64,000 bases of DNA from Clostridiaceae bacterium UBA6110. Its GTDB lineage: Bacteria; Bacillota; Clostridia; Clostridiales; Clostridiaceae. The position numbers and the translations under genes are program-made. Location of the stretch: assembly GCA_002428415.1 (NCBI GenBank), contig DIWI01000059.1, positions 14,080 through 78,079 of the forward strand, written 5' to 3'. Below, piece by piece: positions 51,532 through 59,529 of this stretch; the first letter of the stretch is position 1; each line of letters starts with the position of its first letter. The notes beneath the pieces were generated by a model, which was not told where the DNA came from, searched no databases, and saw only the letters and a list, made by a program, of their open reading frames with translations.

Positions 51532-52812
51532 ATGGGTACAGCAGTATTATTTATTTCACTGGCAATTCTCATGCTTATAGGTGTACCTATAGGTCTTTGC
51601 CTGATAATTCCATGTCTTATCCTATTGGCTGTAAATCCAATTACTACACCCCAGTTTATTGTACAGACTCTTTATACTGGTTCGGCTTCATTTACTATGC
51701 TAGCTATACCATTCTTTATGATTTCTGGTTCAATTATGGATGTTGGTGGGTTGTCAAAAAGACTTGTACGCTTGGCAAACAGCGTTATCGGTAATGTAAC
51801 AGGGTCACTCGGAATAGTAACGATACTTGCATGCATGTTTTTTGGTGCTGTATCTGGATCAGCACCAGCTACAACTGCTGCAATTGGTACTATTATGATT
51901 CCGCAAATGATAAGAAATGGTTACAATAAATATTACGCGACCGGACTTGTTGCGTGTGCTGGCGGACTTGGCATAATTGTTCCTCCAAGCTATCCGATGG
52001 TAATATACAGTGTTACTAACGGTACATCAATAGGAGATATGTTCATAGCTGGTATTGGACCTGCTTTACTCGTTGGTGCGGTACTAATGATTTTTAACTT
52101 TATTTATTCCAAGAAATTTGGATACAAAGGCTCGCAGAAATTTAAACTCAGTGAATTTTTCGCAGCATTATGGGATGCGAAGTGGGCGTTATTGATGCCT
52201 TTTATTATACTCGGTGGAATTTATAGTGGAATTTTCACTGCTACAGAAGCCGCAGTTATGGCAACCATATATGGTCTCTTCGTTGGTATAGTAATATATA
52301 GAGCCTTTACTATAAGATCACTTTGGGAAATATTTAAAGACAACATGGTATTTAATGGTGGACTGATGCTAACTGTTGCACCGGCAACGGCACTAGGAAC
52401 AATATTTGCATATATGCGAGTAACGAGCAGCATAAGCAATATGTTCTTGTCTGTGTCAACCAACCGTTATGTGATACTTATGATAATTTACGCAATACTA
52501 TTTGTAATTGGAATGTTTGTTCAGACAACTCCCGCAATAGTTATTTTCTCACCGGTTCTTCTAGCAGTAGCGATGCAAGTGGGAATAACGCCATTGCATT
52601 TCGGTATAATAATGACTGTTGCTCTGGCCATCGCGTTTGTTACACCGCCTGTTGCAGCGAACCTATTTGTAGCATCCTCGCTTACAGGACTTCGCATGGA
52701 TAAAATTGTTAAGGCGAGCTTGCCGTTTTTGTTTGGTCTTGTTATTTCACTGATCATTGTGGGTTTTGTGCCTGAAATTTCGTTATGGCTACCGACAGTT
52801 CTTAGAAAATAG
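51532..52812 (+). CDS. TRAP transporter large membrane subunit (DctM family)
   Basis: Sodium-coupled transport subunit of 426 residues with about twelve hydrophobic segments. Family features: FTMLAIPFFMISGSIMDVGGLSKRLVRLANSVIG, GAVSGSAPATTAAIGTIMIPQMIRNGYNKYYATGLVACAGGLGIIVPPSYPMVIY, and FVTPPVAANLFVASSLTG near the end. Arginine codons include CGT, CGC and CGA, unlike flanking core genes. Ends the operon at a terminator. Confidence 0.95.
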   Translation: MGTAVLFISLAILMLIGVPIGLCLIIPCLILLAVNPITTPQFIVQTLYTGSASFTMLAIPFFMISGSIMDVGGLSKRLVRLANSVIGNVTGSLGIVTILACMFFGAVSGSAPATTAAIGTIMIPQMIRNGYNKYYATGLVACAGGLGIIVPPSYPMVIYSVTNGTSIGDMFIAGIGPALLVGAVLMIFNFIYSKKFGYKGSQKFKLSEFFAALWDAKWALLMPFIILGGIYSGIFTATEAAVMATIYGLFVGIVIYRAFTIRSLWEIFKDNMVFNGGLMLTVAPATALGTIFAYMRVTSSISNMFLSVSTNRYVILMIIYAILFVIGMFVQTTPAIVIFSPVLLAVAMQVGITPLHFGIIMTVALAIAFVTPPVAANLFVASSLTGLRMDKIVKASLPFLFGLVISLIIVGFVPEISLWLPTVLRK

Positions 52813-52861
52813 CATAATAAATATTAGTCTAAATATTTGACAAACAACAAATGATTTTTAA

Positions 52862-52899
52862 CGCCCTTTTAGTTCACTGAAATTAAAAGGGTGTCTTTT
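52862..52899 (+). terminator. Terminator of the TRAP operon
   Basis: CGCCCTTTTA (52862-52871) pairs with TAAAAGGGTG (52884-52893), one G-U pair, followed by TCTTTTA. The rest of the gap to 53085 shows no gene that I can support. Confidence 0.82.
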
Positions 52900-53085
52900 A
52901 TTGAGTAATTTTAGCTGTACTCCTTGTTGGCTTGGAATTGATATCAAGCGCAGAATCAATTCGATATTATGACTTTCTAAATTGAGCATAAAGGTAGGTC
53001 TCAAAACATATTTGTAATCAAGGCTAGAAGTAATAGTAATTAGCAAAAATCATTGTAAAAAAATCTGAATCAGAGCAATGATTAA

Positions 53086-53094
53086 TGGTATAAT
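53086..53094 (+). promoter_or_regulatory. Extended -10 promoter for the aminotransferase gene
   Basis: TGGTATAAT, identical to those at 37977 and 55311, 32 bases ahead of the ATG. No convincing -35. Confidence 0.5.
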
Positions 53095-53126
53095 TTTTAG
53101 AGAAGTTTTGAAGGATGGTGTAAGTC

Positions 53127-54320
53127 ATGATAGCTAAAGATATGCAGAATTCTATAAAGAACGGGTCGATCATAAGGGCTATGTTTGAGGAAGGAAAGAA
53201 AAGGGCAAAGATATACGGTGCTGAGAACGTATTTGATTTCAGCCTGGGAAATCCTAATGTGGAGCCGCCTGAAGAGATAAAGCAGGCAATCATTGATATA
53301 GTGTCCTCTGAGAAGCCGATGAATGTACATGGCTATATGATGAATTCAGGGTACGAGGATGTCAGGGAAGACATTGCGAAGTCTATCAACAGGAAATTCG
53401 GTACTGACTTTTCTAGCAGGAACATAATAATGACAGTTGGAGCCGGTGGCGGAGCCAATGTCGTATTCAAGACACTTCTGGATCCTGACGACGAGGTAAT
53501 AACATTTGCTCCTTTCTTTGGTGAATACAGAGGCTATGTTGCAAATTTCGGAGGGAAGCTTGTGGTTGTATCTCCCAATACTGTGGATTTTCAGCCTAAT
53601 CTGGTTGAATTCAGGGAGAAGATAACAGCAAGGACAAAGGCTGTGATCATCAACTCTCCGAACAATCCAACCGGTGTAGTATATTCCGAGAAGACCATCA
53701 TGGAGCTTTCAGAGATATTAAGGGAAAAGCAGAGGGAGTTTGGAACCGACATATATCTGGTTTCTGATGAGCCTTACAGGGAACTGGCTTATGAGAATGT
53801 TGAGGTTCCTTATCCGACAAAGTATTTTGAGAACACCATAATCGTATATTCCTTCAGCAAGTCACTTTCACTTCCAGGCGAAAGGATTGGATATCTCGTC
53901 ATACCAACCGAAGCCGCAGATTATGAGGATGTATTCGCAGGAGCAGGAATAGCTACAAGGATACTTGGCTTTGTTAATGCACCATCTCTGTTCCAGAGGG
54001 TTGCAGCAAGGTGTGTCGACCTTGAGGTTGATGTTGAGGTATATAACCGAAACAGGGAACTTTTCTATAACAGCCTGAAGTCATATGGATATGAGTGCAT
54101 AAAGCCTGAAGGGGCGTTCTACATGTTCGTTAAGTCTCCTATAGCTGATGACTCAAGATTTTGCGAAATGGCAAAGGAGAAGAACATTCTTGTAGTACCT
54201 GGCTCATACTTCTCATGCCCGGGATATTTCAGAATCGCATACTGTGTTGCATACGATACGATAAAGAATGCGCTTCCTGGATTCAAAGCTCTGATGGATG
54301 AATTGGGTAATCAGAAATAA
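53127..54320 (+). CDS. Class I/II PLP-dependent aminotransferase
   Basis: Fold-type I aminotransferase of 397 residues. DFSLGNPNVEPPEEI at the N-terminus, TVGAGGGANVVFKTLLDPDDEVI, INSPNNPTGVVYS with the N-x-x-N-P-T-G loop, YLVSDEPYRELAYE with the PLP-pyridine aspartate, and YSFSKSLSLPGERIGYLV with the PLP lysine. C-terminal FRIAYCVAY carries the substrate-carboxylate arginine. Aspartate- or aromatic-type activity is plausible but not resolved; the next gene, a tryptophan transporter, is a separate unit with its own promoter. AGG-rich codon use shows it belongs to the core. Confidence 0.93.
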   Translation: MIAKDMQNSIKNGSIIRAMFEEGKKRAKIYGAENVFDFSLGNPNVEPPEEIKQAIIDIVSSEKPMNVHGYMMNSGYEDVREDIAKSINRKFGTDFSSRNIIMTVGAGGGANVVFKTLLDPDDEVITFAPFFGEYRGYVANFGGKLVVVSPNTVDFQPNLVEFREKITARTKAVIINSPNNPTGVVYSEKTIMELSEILREKQREFGTDIYLVSDEPYRELAYENVEVPYPTKYFENTIIVYSFSKSLSLPGERIGYLVIPTEAADYEDVFAGAGIATRILGFVNAPSLFQRVAARCVDLEVDVEVYNRNRELFYNSLKSYGYECIKPEGAFYMFVKSPIADDSRFCEMAKEKNILVVPGSYFSCPGYFRIAYCVAYDTIKNALPGFKALMDELGNQK

Positions 54321-54373
54321 AAAGGGTTGAAGGCATGTTAATGGCTTCTCCAAAAAAACGAAAAAATTAGTTC

Positions 54374-54402
54374 TTGATTTTTGTTTTTTAGGAGCATATA
54401 AT
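54374..54402 (+). promoter_or_regulatory. Promoter of the T-box-trpP unit
   Basis: TTGATT (54374-54379) and TATAAT (54397-54402) with a 17-base spacer; transcription would begin near 54409, just before the T-box leader. Confidence 0.7.
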
Positions 54403-54439
54403 AAAGAAAATCGTGAATAAAAATTCGTTAATCTGGAAG

Positions 54440-54680
54440 AGTACTCTGGAAGGGTCGTTTTAAGAGAGTCTGCGGTGGTGTGATGCAGGCAATGGATGAC
54501 CAGGGGAATGGACCAGGAAGAAGCAGTCCGAAATCTTTTTGAGAGTAGTAACTGACGGGAGCCCGCCGATAAAAGGGACAGGATATGTATGTATCCGTGA
54601 TGAGTGGAATCCTTCGGGATTCAATTTAGGTGGTACCGCGCAGCATGAGCTTCGTCCTATTCAAGGATGGAGCTCTTTTT
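54440..54680 (+). ncRNA. T-box riboswitch, tryptophan specifier
   Basis: tRNA-sensing leader. The conserved T-box AGGTGGTACCGCG is at 54628-54640, followed by the terminator GAGCTTCGTCCT / AGGATGGAGCTC and TTTTT ending at 54680. In stem I the specifier is read as TGG (Trp) at 54509-54511, in the usual GAA-codon-A-C setting. Uncharged tRNA-Trp should favour the antiterminator and switch on trpP. The left edge is approximate. Confidence 0.92.
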
Positions 54681-54763
54681 ATTTTGTAAAGGAGGTGGAA
54701 AGGATGCTCTGAAGGACACATGGCGCAACGCACTCTGTTAACGAAAAGATAGGAGAGAATGAA

Positions 54764-55276
54764 ATGAATACAAAGAAAATGGTAACTGCAGCACTGTTCC
54801 TTGCAATGGGTTATATCCTCCACCTGGTAATCCCCGGACTTCCGCTTGGAAGCATGAAGCCTGATCCGTTCCTTGCCATGATGTTCCTTGCTATATTCTT
54901 CGTGGATGACTTTAAGGGAACAATAGCCATAGGCGCAGCGGCAGGTTTACTCACAGCAATGACTACGACGTTCCCCATGGGACAGATACCTAATATAATA
55001 GACAAGATGGTCACTGCACCTGCAGTATACCTCCTTTATACCATGCTCAGGAATGCGAATCCGTCGCTTAGGACCATAGTGATAGCTTCTATCGGAACGA
55101 TCATCAGCGGAACCGTATTCCTTGGAAGCGCACAGGTATTCTTCCAGCTGCCGGCTCCTTTCGCAGCATTGTTCATAGGAGTTGTGCTTCCGGCCGCTGT
55201 AAGCAACACTGTAATGGTAACTGTAATAGACAGGATAATGGCAAAGGCCAGGATATCTGCCAGGGTATCCGCATAG
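54764..55276 (+). CDS. trpP: Tryptophan transporter TrpP family
   Basis: Membrane protein of 170 residues with about five hydrophobic helices. It begins MNTKKMVTAALFLAMGYILHLVIP, with the family segment GSMKPDPFLAMMFLAIFF and FPMGQIPNIIDKMVTAP. TrpP in Bacillus imports tryptophan and is controlled by TRAP protein; here control is by a Trp T-box instead, which independently supports the substrate. Ribosome site AGGAGAGAATGAA. Confidence 0.92.
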   Translation: MNTKKMVTAALFLAMGYILHLVIPGLPLGSMKPDPFLAMMFLAIFFVDDFKGTIAIGAAAGLLTAMTTTFPMGQIPNIIDKMVTAPAVYLLYTMLRNANPSLRTIVIASIGTIISGTVFLGSAQVFFQLPAPFAALFIGVVLPAAVSNTVMVTVIDRIMAKARISARVSA

Positions 55277-55310
55277 TGAATCCGTTCCAGGTGAATCATC
55301 TGACACCCTA

Positions 55311-55319
55311 TGGTATAAT
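55311..55319 (+). promoter_or_regulatory. Extended -10 promoter for yvcK
   Basis: TGGTATAAT about 50 bases ahead of the probable start; a GTGAAT 17 bases upstream of TATAAT may serve as -35. Confidence 0.5.
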
Positions 55320-55368
55320 CAATTAGACAGGGTTAACCCTGATAATGCTTATGACCGGTGGTGATTGC

Positions 55369-56778
55369 TTGAGATTCAGGAACTGGTTCAATCTTGGAAT
55401 AGGAATAAAGAGATGGGTGGCACTTGGATTTTCGGGCATGATGTTTATCGTGTTCGGAGTATTCGAGATGATTTTCCACAGATATTACAATGTTTACTAT
55501 AAACTGTTTTACGTATACCTTATCGCGGTCGGGCTCTTCACCATCTATCTTGCCATGAATGAAGGCGTAACGAATTTCGTGGGACTTGTAGAGAAGGGCC
55601 TGGTTAATGTAAATCTCGATTCAAGAGAGATCGGCAGCCTGGTCCATGAGAGAAAGTTGCTTGTCCAGGGACCCAAGGTGGTTGTCATCGGTGGAGGGAC
55701 CGGACTTTCTACCCTGCTAAGGGGTCTTAAGCACTACACGAACAACATTACAGCAGTGGTGACGGTTGCTGATGATGGCGGAGGATCAGGGATGCTTCGG
55801 GAAGACCTTGGCATTCTGCCACCCGGTGACATAAGGAACTGCCTGGTTGCACTTGCCAACACTGACACCCTCATGGAGGAACTGATGCAGTACAGGTTCC
55901 AGGATGGCTCACTTAAGGGCCAGAGCTTCGGAAATCTGTTTCTTGCTGCAATGGATGGTGTTTCGGAAAATTTTGAGGACGCTGTGGCGAAGATGGCCAA
56001 CGTCCTGGCAATAACCGGAAAGGTGCTTCCGGTCACTTTGGAGGACCTGAGGATCAATGCTGAGCTTGAAAGCGGCCAGATTGTCATCGGGGAGTCTCAC
56101 ATACCAGTAGTCGGAATTAAAGAGGCAAGCCCGATAAAGAGGCTGTACATCGAGCCCTCAGATGCGAAGTGCCTGCCAGATGCAGCCGAAGCGATAAGGA
56201 ACGCTGATGCTGTTGTCCTTGGACCGGGGTCACTGTTCACCTCAATAATACCTAATCTCCTGGTGAATGGTATAGTTGAAGCCATCAGTGAATCTAAGGG
56301 TCTCAAGATATACATTTCGAATGTCATGACTCAGCCTGGGGAGACGGATGGATTCAGGGTTTCGGACCATGTGAGGTCCATTCTGGCCCATGCGGATTTC
56401 GGCGGGCTTGATTATGTCATTGCAAATACCACACTCATCGATAACATTATGCTGAAAGATAAGTATGGGAGAATGGGACAGAAAGAGGTACTGGTAGACA
56501 GGGATAATCTGTCCAAATACAGCTTCGAGCTGGTTGAGGGTGACTTCCTTCTCGCAAGGGAGGATTCGGTGAGGCATGATGCCGAGAAGCTTTCAAGGGT
56601 TCTTATGGAAACGATACTCAGAAAGTCCCTTATATACGACAAGAAGAGGATACTTGAGTATGTTCTGCTTTCAGACAAGCTTAAGCACAGGGAAAGAATG
56701 CATGGTGTGCATCAAGTTGTCAACCGTGAGGTTGATCATCAAGTTGTCAACCGTGAGGTTGATAATATCAATCAATAA
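55369..56778 (+). CDS. yvcK: YvcK/CofD-like gluconeogenesis factor
   Basis: UDP-sugar-binding regulator needed for growth on gluconeogenic carbon and for correct wall-synthesis localisation in Bacillus. Two N-terminal membrane helices (about 15-35 and 45-65) precede the CofD-like domain: KVVVIGGGTGLSTLLRGLK, VTVADDGGGSGMLRED, LPPGDIRNCLVALA, DAVVLGPGSLFTSIIPNLLV and SNVMTQPGETDGF. Start TTG 55369 has GGTGGTGAT ahead; ATG 55345 and 55351 are alternatives. Its last 25 residues hold a nine-residue tandem duplication. whiA follows, as usual, but rapZ is not adjacent. Confidence 0.94.
   Translation: MRFRNWFNLGIGIKRWVALGFSGMMFIVFGVFEMIFHRYYNVYYKLFYVYLIAVGLFTIYLAMNEGVTNFVGLVEKGLVNVNLDSREIGSLVHERKLLVQGPKVVVIGGGTGLSTLLRGLKHYTNNITAVVTVADDGGGSGMLREDLGILPPGDIRNCLVALANTDTLMEELMQYRFQDGSLKGQSFGNLFLAAMDGVSENFEDAVAKMANVLAITGKVLPVTLEDLRINAELESGQIVIGESHIPVVGIKEASPIKRLYIEPSDAKCLPDAAEAIRNADAVVLGPGSLFTSIIPNLLVNGIVEAISESKGLKIYISNVMTQPGETDGFRVSDHVRSILAHADFGGLDYVIANTTLIDNIMLKDKYGRMGQKEVLVDRDNLSKYSFELVEGDFLLAREDSVRHDAEKLSRVLMETILRKSLIYDKKRILEYVLLSDKLKHRERMHGVHQVVNREVDHQVVNREVDNINQ
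56710..56763 (+). repeat. 27-bp perfect tandem duplication at the 3' end of yvcK
   Basis: Two identical 27-base units (56710-56736 and 56737-56763) encode HQVVNREVD twice, close before the stop. The copies are exact at the DNA level, which points to recent slippage. The reading frame is kept. Confidence 0.97.
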
Positions 56779-56844
56779 CAAATACAGAGAGTCGGGTAGA
56801 TATACTTGGCTCTTTATTTTTGATTCTCCCGGCAGAGTTGTCTA

Positions 56845-56853
56845 TGCTATAAT
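56845..56853 (+). promoter_or_regulatory. Extended -10 promoter for whiA
   Basis: TGCTATAAT about 46 bases ahead of the whiA ATG; whiA may thus be read independently of yvcK. Confidence 0.5.
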
Positions 56854-56899
56854 AGAGGATATATGCCGGTTCTGCCTCAAGCAAATGGAGTGAATAGAT

Positions 56900-57850
56900 A
56901 TGTCCTTTTCTGCAAAGGTTAAAAGTGAAATAACAAGGGATGCTGAAGTGACGAAGGAAGAAGCAAGCGCCCTGATATCCGCGATTATGAGGGTGTCCGG
57001 GACCATAATGTTCTCTTCGTCCAAGCTGTCCTTTAAGATAACAACTGAAAATCCGTCTACCGCACGATTCGTGTTCAAGCTGCTCAAGGAGCATTTCGAT
57101 ATCCATGCCAACCTTATGGTAAAGAAGGGCAGCTCACTCAAGAAGAACAACATGTACATTGTTGTAATCAGTGAGGACATGGGTCTGAGGAGGCTCATGA
57201 AGGACACCGGGATATTAAGGGATGATGATGGACCCTTTGATCCTGAGTTCAGGATCAAGAAGAGCCTCATCAGGACTGATGCAGCAAGGAAAGCTTACAT
57301 AAAAGGGGCGTTCCTGGGATCCGGAAGTATCCAGAATCCTGAGAAGGCTTACCATATTGAATTTGTGGCTAACTCACAGGAGTATGCCGGTGACCTGATG
57401 GAGCTTATTAATACCTTTGGCCTGAGCGCCAAGGTAATAAGCAGGAAGAACTCCTTCATCGTCTATCTCAAGGAAGGGGAGCAGATAGTGGACATCCTTA
57501 ACATCATAGGAGCCCACAACAGCCTTTTTGAAATTGAGAACATCAGGATAGTCAAGGATATGAGGAACAATGTCAACAGGATAGTAAACTGTGAAACAGC
57601 TAACCTGTCAAAGACAGTGAATGCGGCTGTGAGGCAGGTCGAGTCCATAAAGCTCATTGAGACAAGGATAGGTCTCGGAAGACTGCCAAAGCCTCTAAGG
57701 GATATTGCGGAAATGAGGCTGGATTACCCGGATGAATCTCTGAAGGAGCTTGGTGAGATGCTGGATCCGCCTGTAGGCAAATCCGGTGTCAACCACAGGT
57801 TGAGGAAGATCGAGAAAATCGCTGATGAACTTAGAAAAGGCGGGATCTAG
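56900..57850 (+). CDS. whiA: DNA-binding protein WhiA
   Basis: Conserved Gram-positive DNA-binding protein tied to cell division and sporulation genes. The 316 residues have the N-terminal degenerate LAGLIDADG homing-endonuclease-like fold (SFSAKVKSEITRD, RKAYIKGAFLGSGSIQNPEKAYHIEFV) and the C-terminal HTH (DESLKELGEMLDPPVGKSGVNHRLRKIEKIA). Good GGAGTGA site. The next gene begins directly after the stop, indicating coupling. Confidence 0.97.
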   Translation: MSFSAKVKSEITRDAEVTKEEASALISAIMRVSGTIMFSSSKLSFKITTENPSTARFVFKLLKEHFDIHANLMVKKGSSLKKNNMYIVVISEDMGLRRLMKDTGILRDDDGPFDPEFRIKKSLIRTDAARKAYIKGAFLGSGSIQNPEKAYHIEFVANSQEYAGDLMELINTFGLSAKVISRKNSFIVYLKEGEQIVDILNIIGAHNSLFEIENIRIVKDMRNNVNRIVNCETANLSKTVNAAVRQVESIKLIETRIGLGRLPKPLRDIAEMRLDYPDESLKELGEMLDPPVGKSGVNHRLRKIEKIADELRKGGI

Positions 57851-59152
57851 ATGAAGCTCGAGAGGATATGCGATGCAATCAGGGAAATGGAGCTTGGCCG
57901 AAAGATTTCCGTGCGCAGCCTTGCCCGGGAGATGGATGTCAGTGAAGCTACCGCATACAAGGCCATAAAGAGGATGGAGGATGAAGGCTACCTGGAGACT
58001 CTTCCCCGGGCAGGAACCATAAGGGTTGAAAGCCCCAGGGAGAAGAAGCTAGAGAGCATCACCTACAAGGAGGTCCTCAGGATAGTTGACGGGGAGCTGC
58101 TTGCGGGGGAGGCCGGACTTGATAAGACCGTATCAAGGTTCAACATCGGAGCGATGACCCTTGATGCCATGAAGAAGTATCTTCATCCAGGAGGTCTTCT
58201 GATTGCCGGAAACAGGGATGATGTTCATATCCTGGCGCTCAGTGCAGGAGTCGGGGTCCTTATAACCGGCGGCTTCAGTGCTGAAAACAAGGTAATCGAG
58301 ATGGCGGACAGGCTCAAGCTTCCTGTCATATCCACATCCTACGATTCCTTTACTACCGGATCCCTTATAAGCCGTGCCATATCCGAGAAGCTCATCAAGA
58401 GTACAATCCCATATGTAGGAGACCTGCTTAAGAAGGCTCCGGCTTATCTCCGGTCAGATGACACTGTCAAGGACTTCAAGGCTCTCAGTGAAGAGACGGA
58501 CTACGAGAAGTTTCCTGTGGTCGACCACAGGATGAAGGTGCTTGGAGTTGTCTCGACAAGGGAAGTCGTAGGGAAAAGGGATGACGAGACCATAGAGAAG
58601 GTTATGAGGAAGGTTGCTGTGACCTACAGTCCGAGAGCTACTGTCTCGCATATTGCCCATGTCATGGACTGGGAGAACCTTCAGCTGTGTCCGATAACTG
58701 AAGGGGACAGGTTAGTTGGAGTAATTACCAGGACTGACATACTGAAGGCGCTGCAGGACAGGGATACGAGGCCTATGGAAAAGGATACCCTGGAGGACAG
58801 GGTCATTAAGGACATGGAGCTGGAAAAGACTGAAGGGCTATACAGGTTCACAGGTTCAGTAACACCGGACATGCTTGATCCATATGGTAACGCCTCAAAC
58901 AGCGTGCTCTCAATGTTCATGGTAAAATCAGCCATGACAGTGCTTGAAAACAGGTTCTACAGCTGCACGATGGACAGTGTATCGCTGGACTTCATGGGAA
59001 GCCTGGAGGTTGACTCGGAGTTTACGGTTGAAGCGACAATCCTGTCTTCAGGAAAAAGCAGGTCCAAAATCGGGATGAAGCTTTTATCGAAGGATTCGAC
59101 CATCGCTGTGGGGACGCTCAGCGCTCTCCATACACCTGAGGAACGTGAATAA
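57851..59152 (+). CDS. HTH-DRTGG-CBS-CBS-hotdog regulator (YtoI-like)
   Basis: A 433-residue protein with four recognisable parts: an N-terminal helix-turn-helix (residues 1-60, VRSLAREMDVSEATAYKAIKRMEDEGYLET), a DRTGG domain (about 70-185, ending near FTTGSLISRAI), a CBS pair (about 190-305, FPVVDHRMKVLGVVSTRE and LVGVITRTDILKAL) and a C-terminal thioesterase-like hotdog domain (about 330-430, GNASNSVLSMFMVKSAM). CBS domains usually sense adenine nucleotides; related proteins bind cyclic-di-AMP or AMP. No ligand is proven. Starts on the base after the whiA stop. Confidence 0.9.
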   Translation: MKLERICDAIREMELGRKISVRSLAREMDVSEATAYKAIKRMEDEGYLETLPRAGTIRVESPREKKLESITYKEVLRIVDGELLAGEAGLDKTVSRFNIGAMTLDAMKKYLHPGGLLIAGNRDDVHILALSAGVGVLITGGFSAENKVIEMADRLKLPVISTSYDSFTTGSLISRAISEKLIKSTIPYVGDLLKKAPAYLRSDDTVKDFKALSEETDYEKFPVVDHRMKVLGVVSTREVVGKRDDETIEKVMRKVAVTYSPRATVSHIAHVMDWENLQLCPITEGDRLVGVITRTDILKALQDRDTRPMEKDTLEDRVIKDMELEKTEGLYRFTGSVTPDMLDPYGNASNSVLSMFMVKSAMTVLENRFYSCTMDSVSLDFMGSLEVDSEFTVEATILSSGKSRSKIGMKLLSKDSTIAVGTLSALHTPEERE

Positions 59153-59193
59153 TAAAAATTGGAAAAGAATTAATTGAAATGTGAGGAGATATT

Positions 59194-59484
59194 ATGTTTT
59201 ATCATGTAGTAATGTTCAAATTGAAGGATAACAGCCCGGAAAATATGGAGAAGGCCAGAGAGATACTGATGTCCATGGAGGGCAAGATTCCTGAGCTTAG
59301 GGGTCTTACTGTAGGAAAGGACACCCTTTTCACAGGAAGGAGCTTTGACATCTGCCTGATCACGACATTTGATTCAAAGGAAGACATGGATGTATACCAG
59401 GACAGCTACTTCCATGTTGAGCATGTGCTTAAGAACATAAGGCCTATGATAGAGAAATCTGCTGCGTGTGACTTCCTCGGTTAA
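59194..59484 (+). CDS. Dabb (stress-responsive alpha/beta barrel) domain protein
   Basis: A 96-residue single-domain protein. MFYHVVMFKLKDNSPENMEKAREILMSMEGKIPELRGLTVGKD and the ending YFHVEHVLKNIRPMIEKSAACDFL are typical Dabb features, including the conserved N-terminal and HVEHV histidines. Members act as dimers; some are cyclases or stress proteins, most unassigned. Ribosome site TGAGGAG. Confidence 0.9.
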   Translation: MFYHVVMFKLKDNSPENMEKAREILMSMEGKIPELRGLTVGKDTLFTGRSFDICLITTFDSKEDMDVYQDSYFHVEHVLKNIRPMIEKSAACDFLG

Positions 59485-59529
59485 TGAAGTAAGTCCAAAA
59501 CCGGACATATCCGGGAAGGGGAGAATACT

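Larger units (their letters stand above)
45206..53040. other. Compositionally distinct accessory segment between murB and the aminotransferase gene
   Basis: From just after the murB terminator to the aminotransferase promoter, coding style changes: CGT, CGC, CGA and AGA arginine codons appear among AGG (for instance in the TRAP large subunit), whereas flanking genes use AGG almost alone, and A+T content looks higher. No integrase, transposase, tRNA or long flanking repeat was found, so it is called a probable acquired island, not a defined mobile element. Boundaries are approximate. Confidence 0.5.

Noticed and set aside
45206..53040. Classifying the atypical segment as an integrative element or prophage
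   Set aside because: No integrase, transposase, phage or conjugation gene, tRNA target or flanking direct repeat was found.
54620..54680. A tRNA gene near the TGGTACCGCG sequence
   Set aside because: No cloverleaf can be drawn; the motif is the conserved T-box pairing with a tRNA acceptor end.
59194..59484. Dabb gene as part of a polyketide or cannabinoid-like cyclase pathway
   Set aside because: No biosynthetic genes nearby; single Dabb proteins are common and unassigned in Firmicutes.
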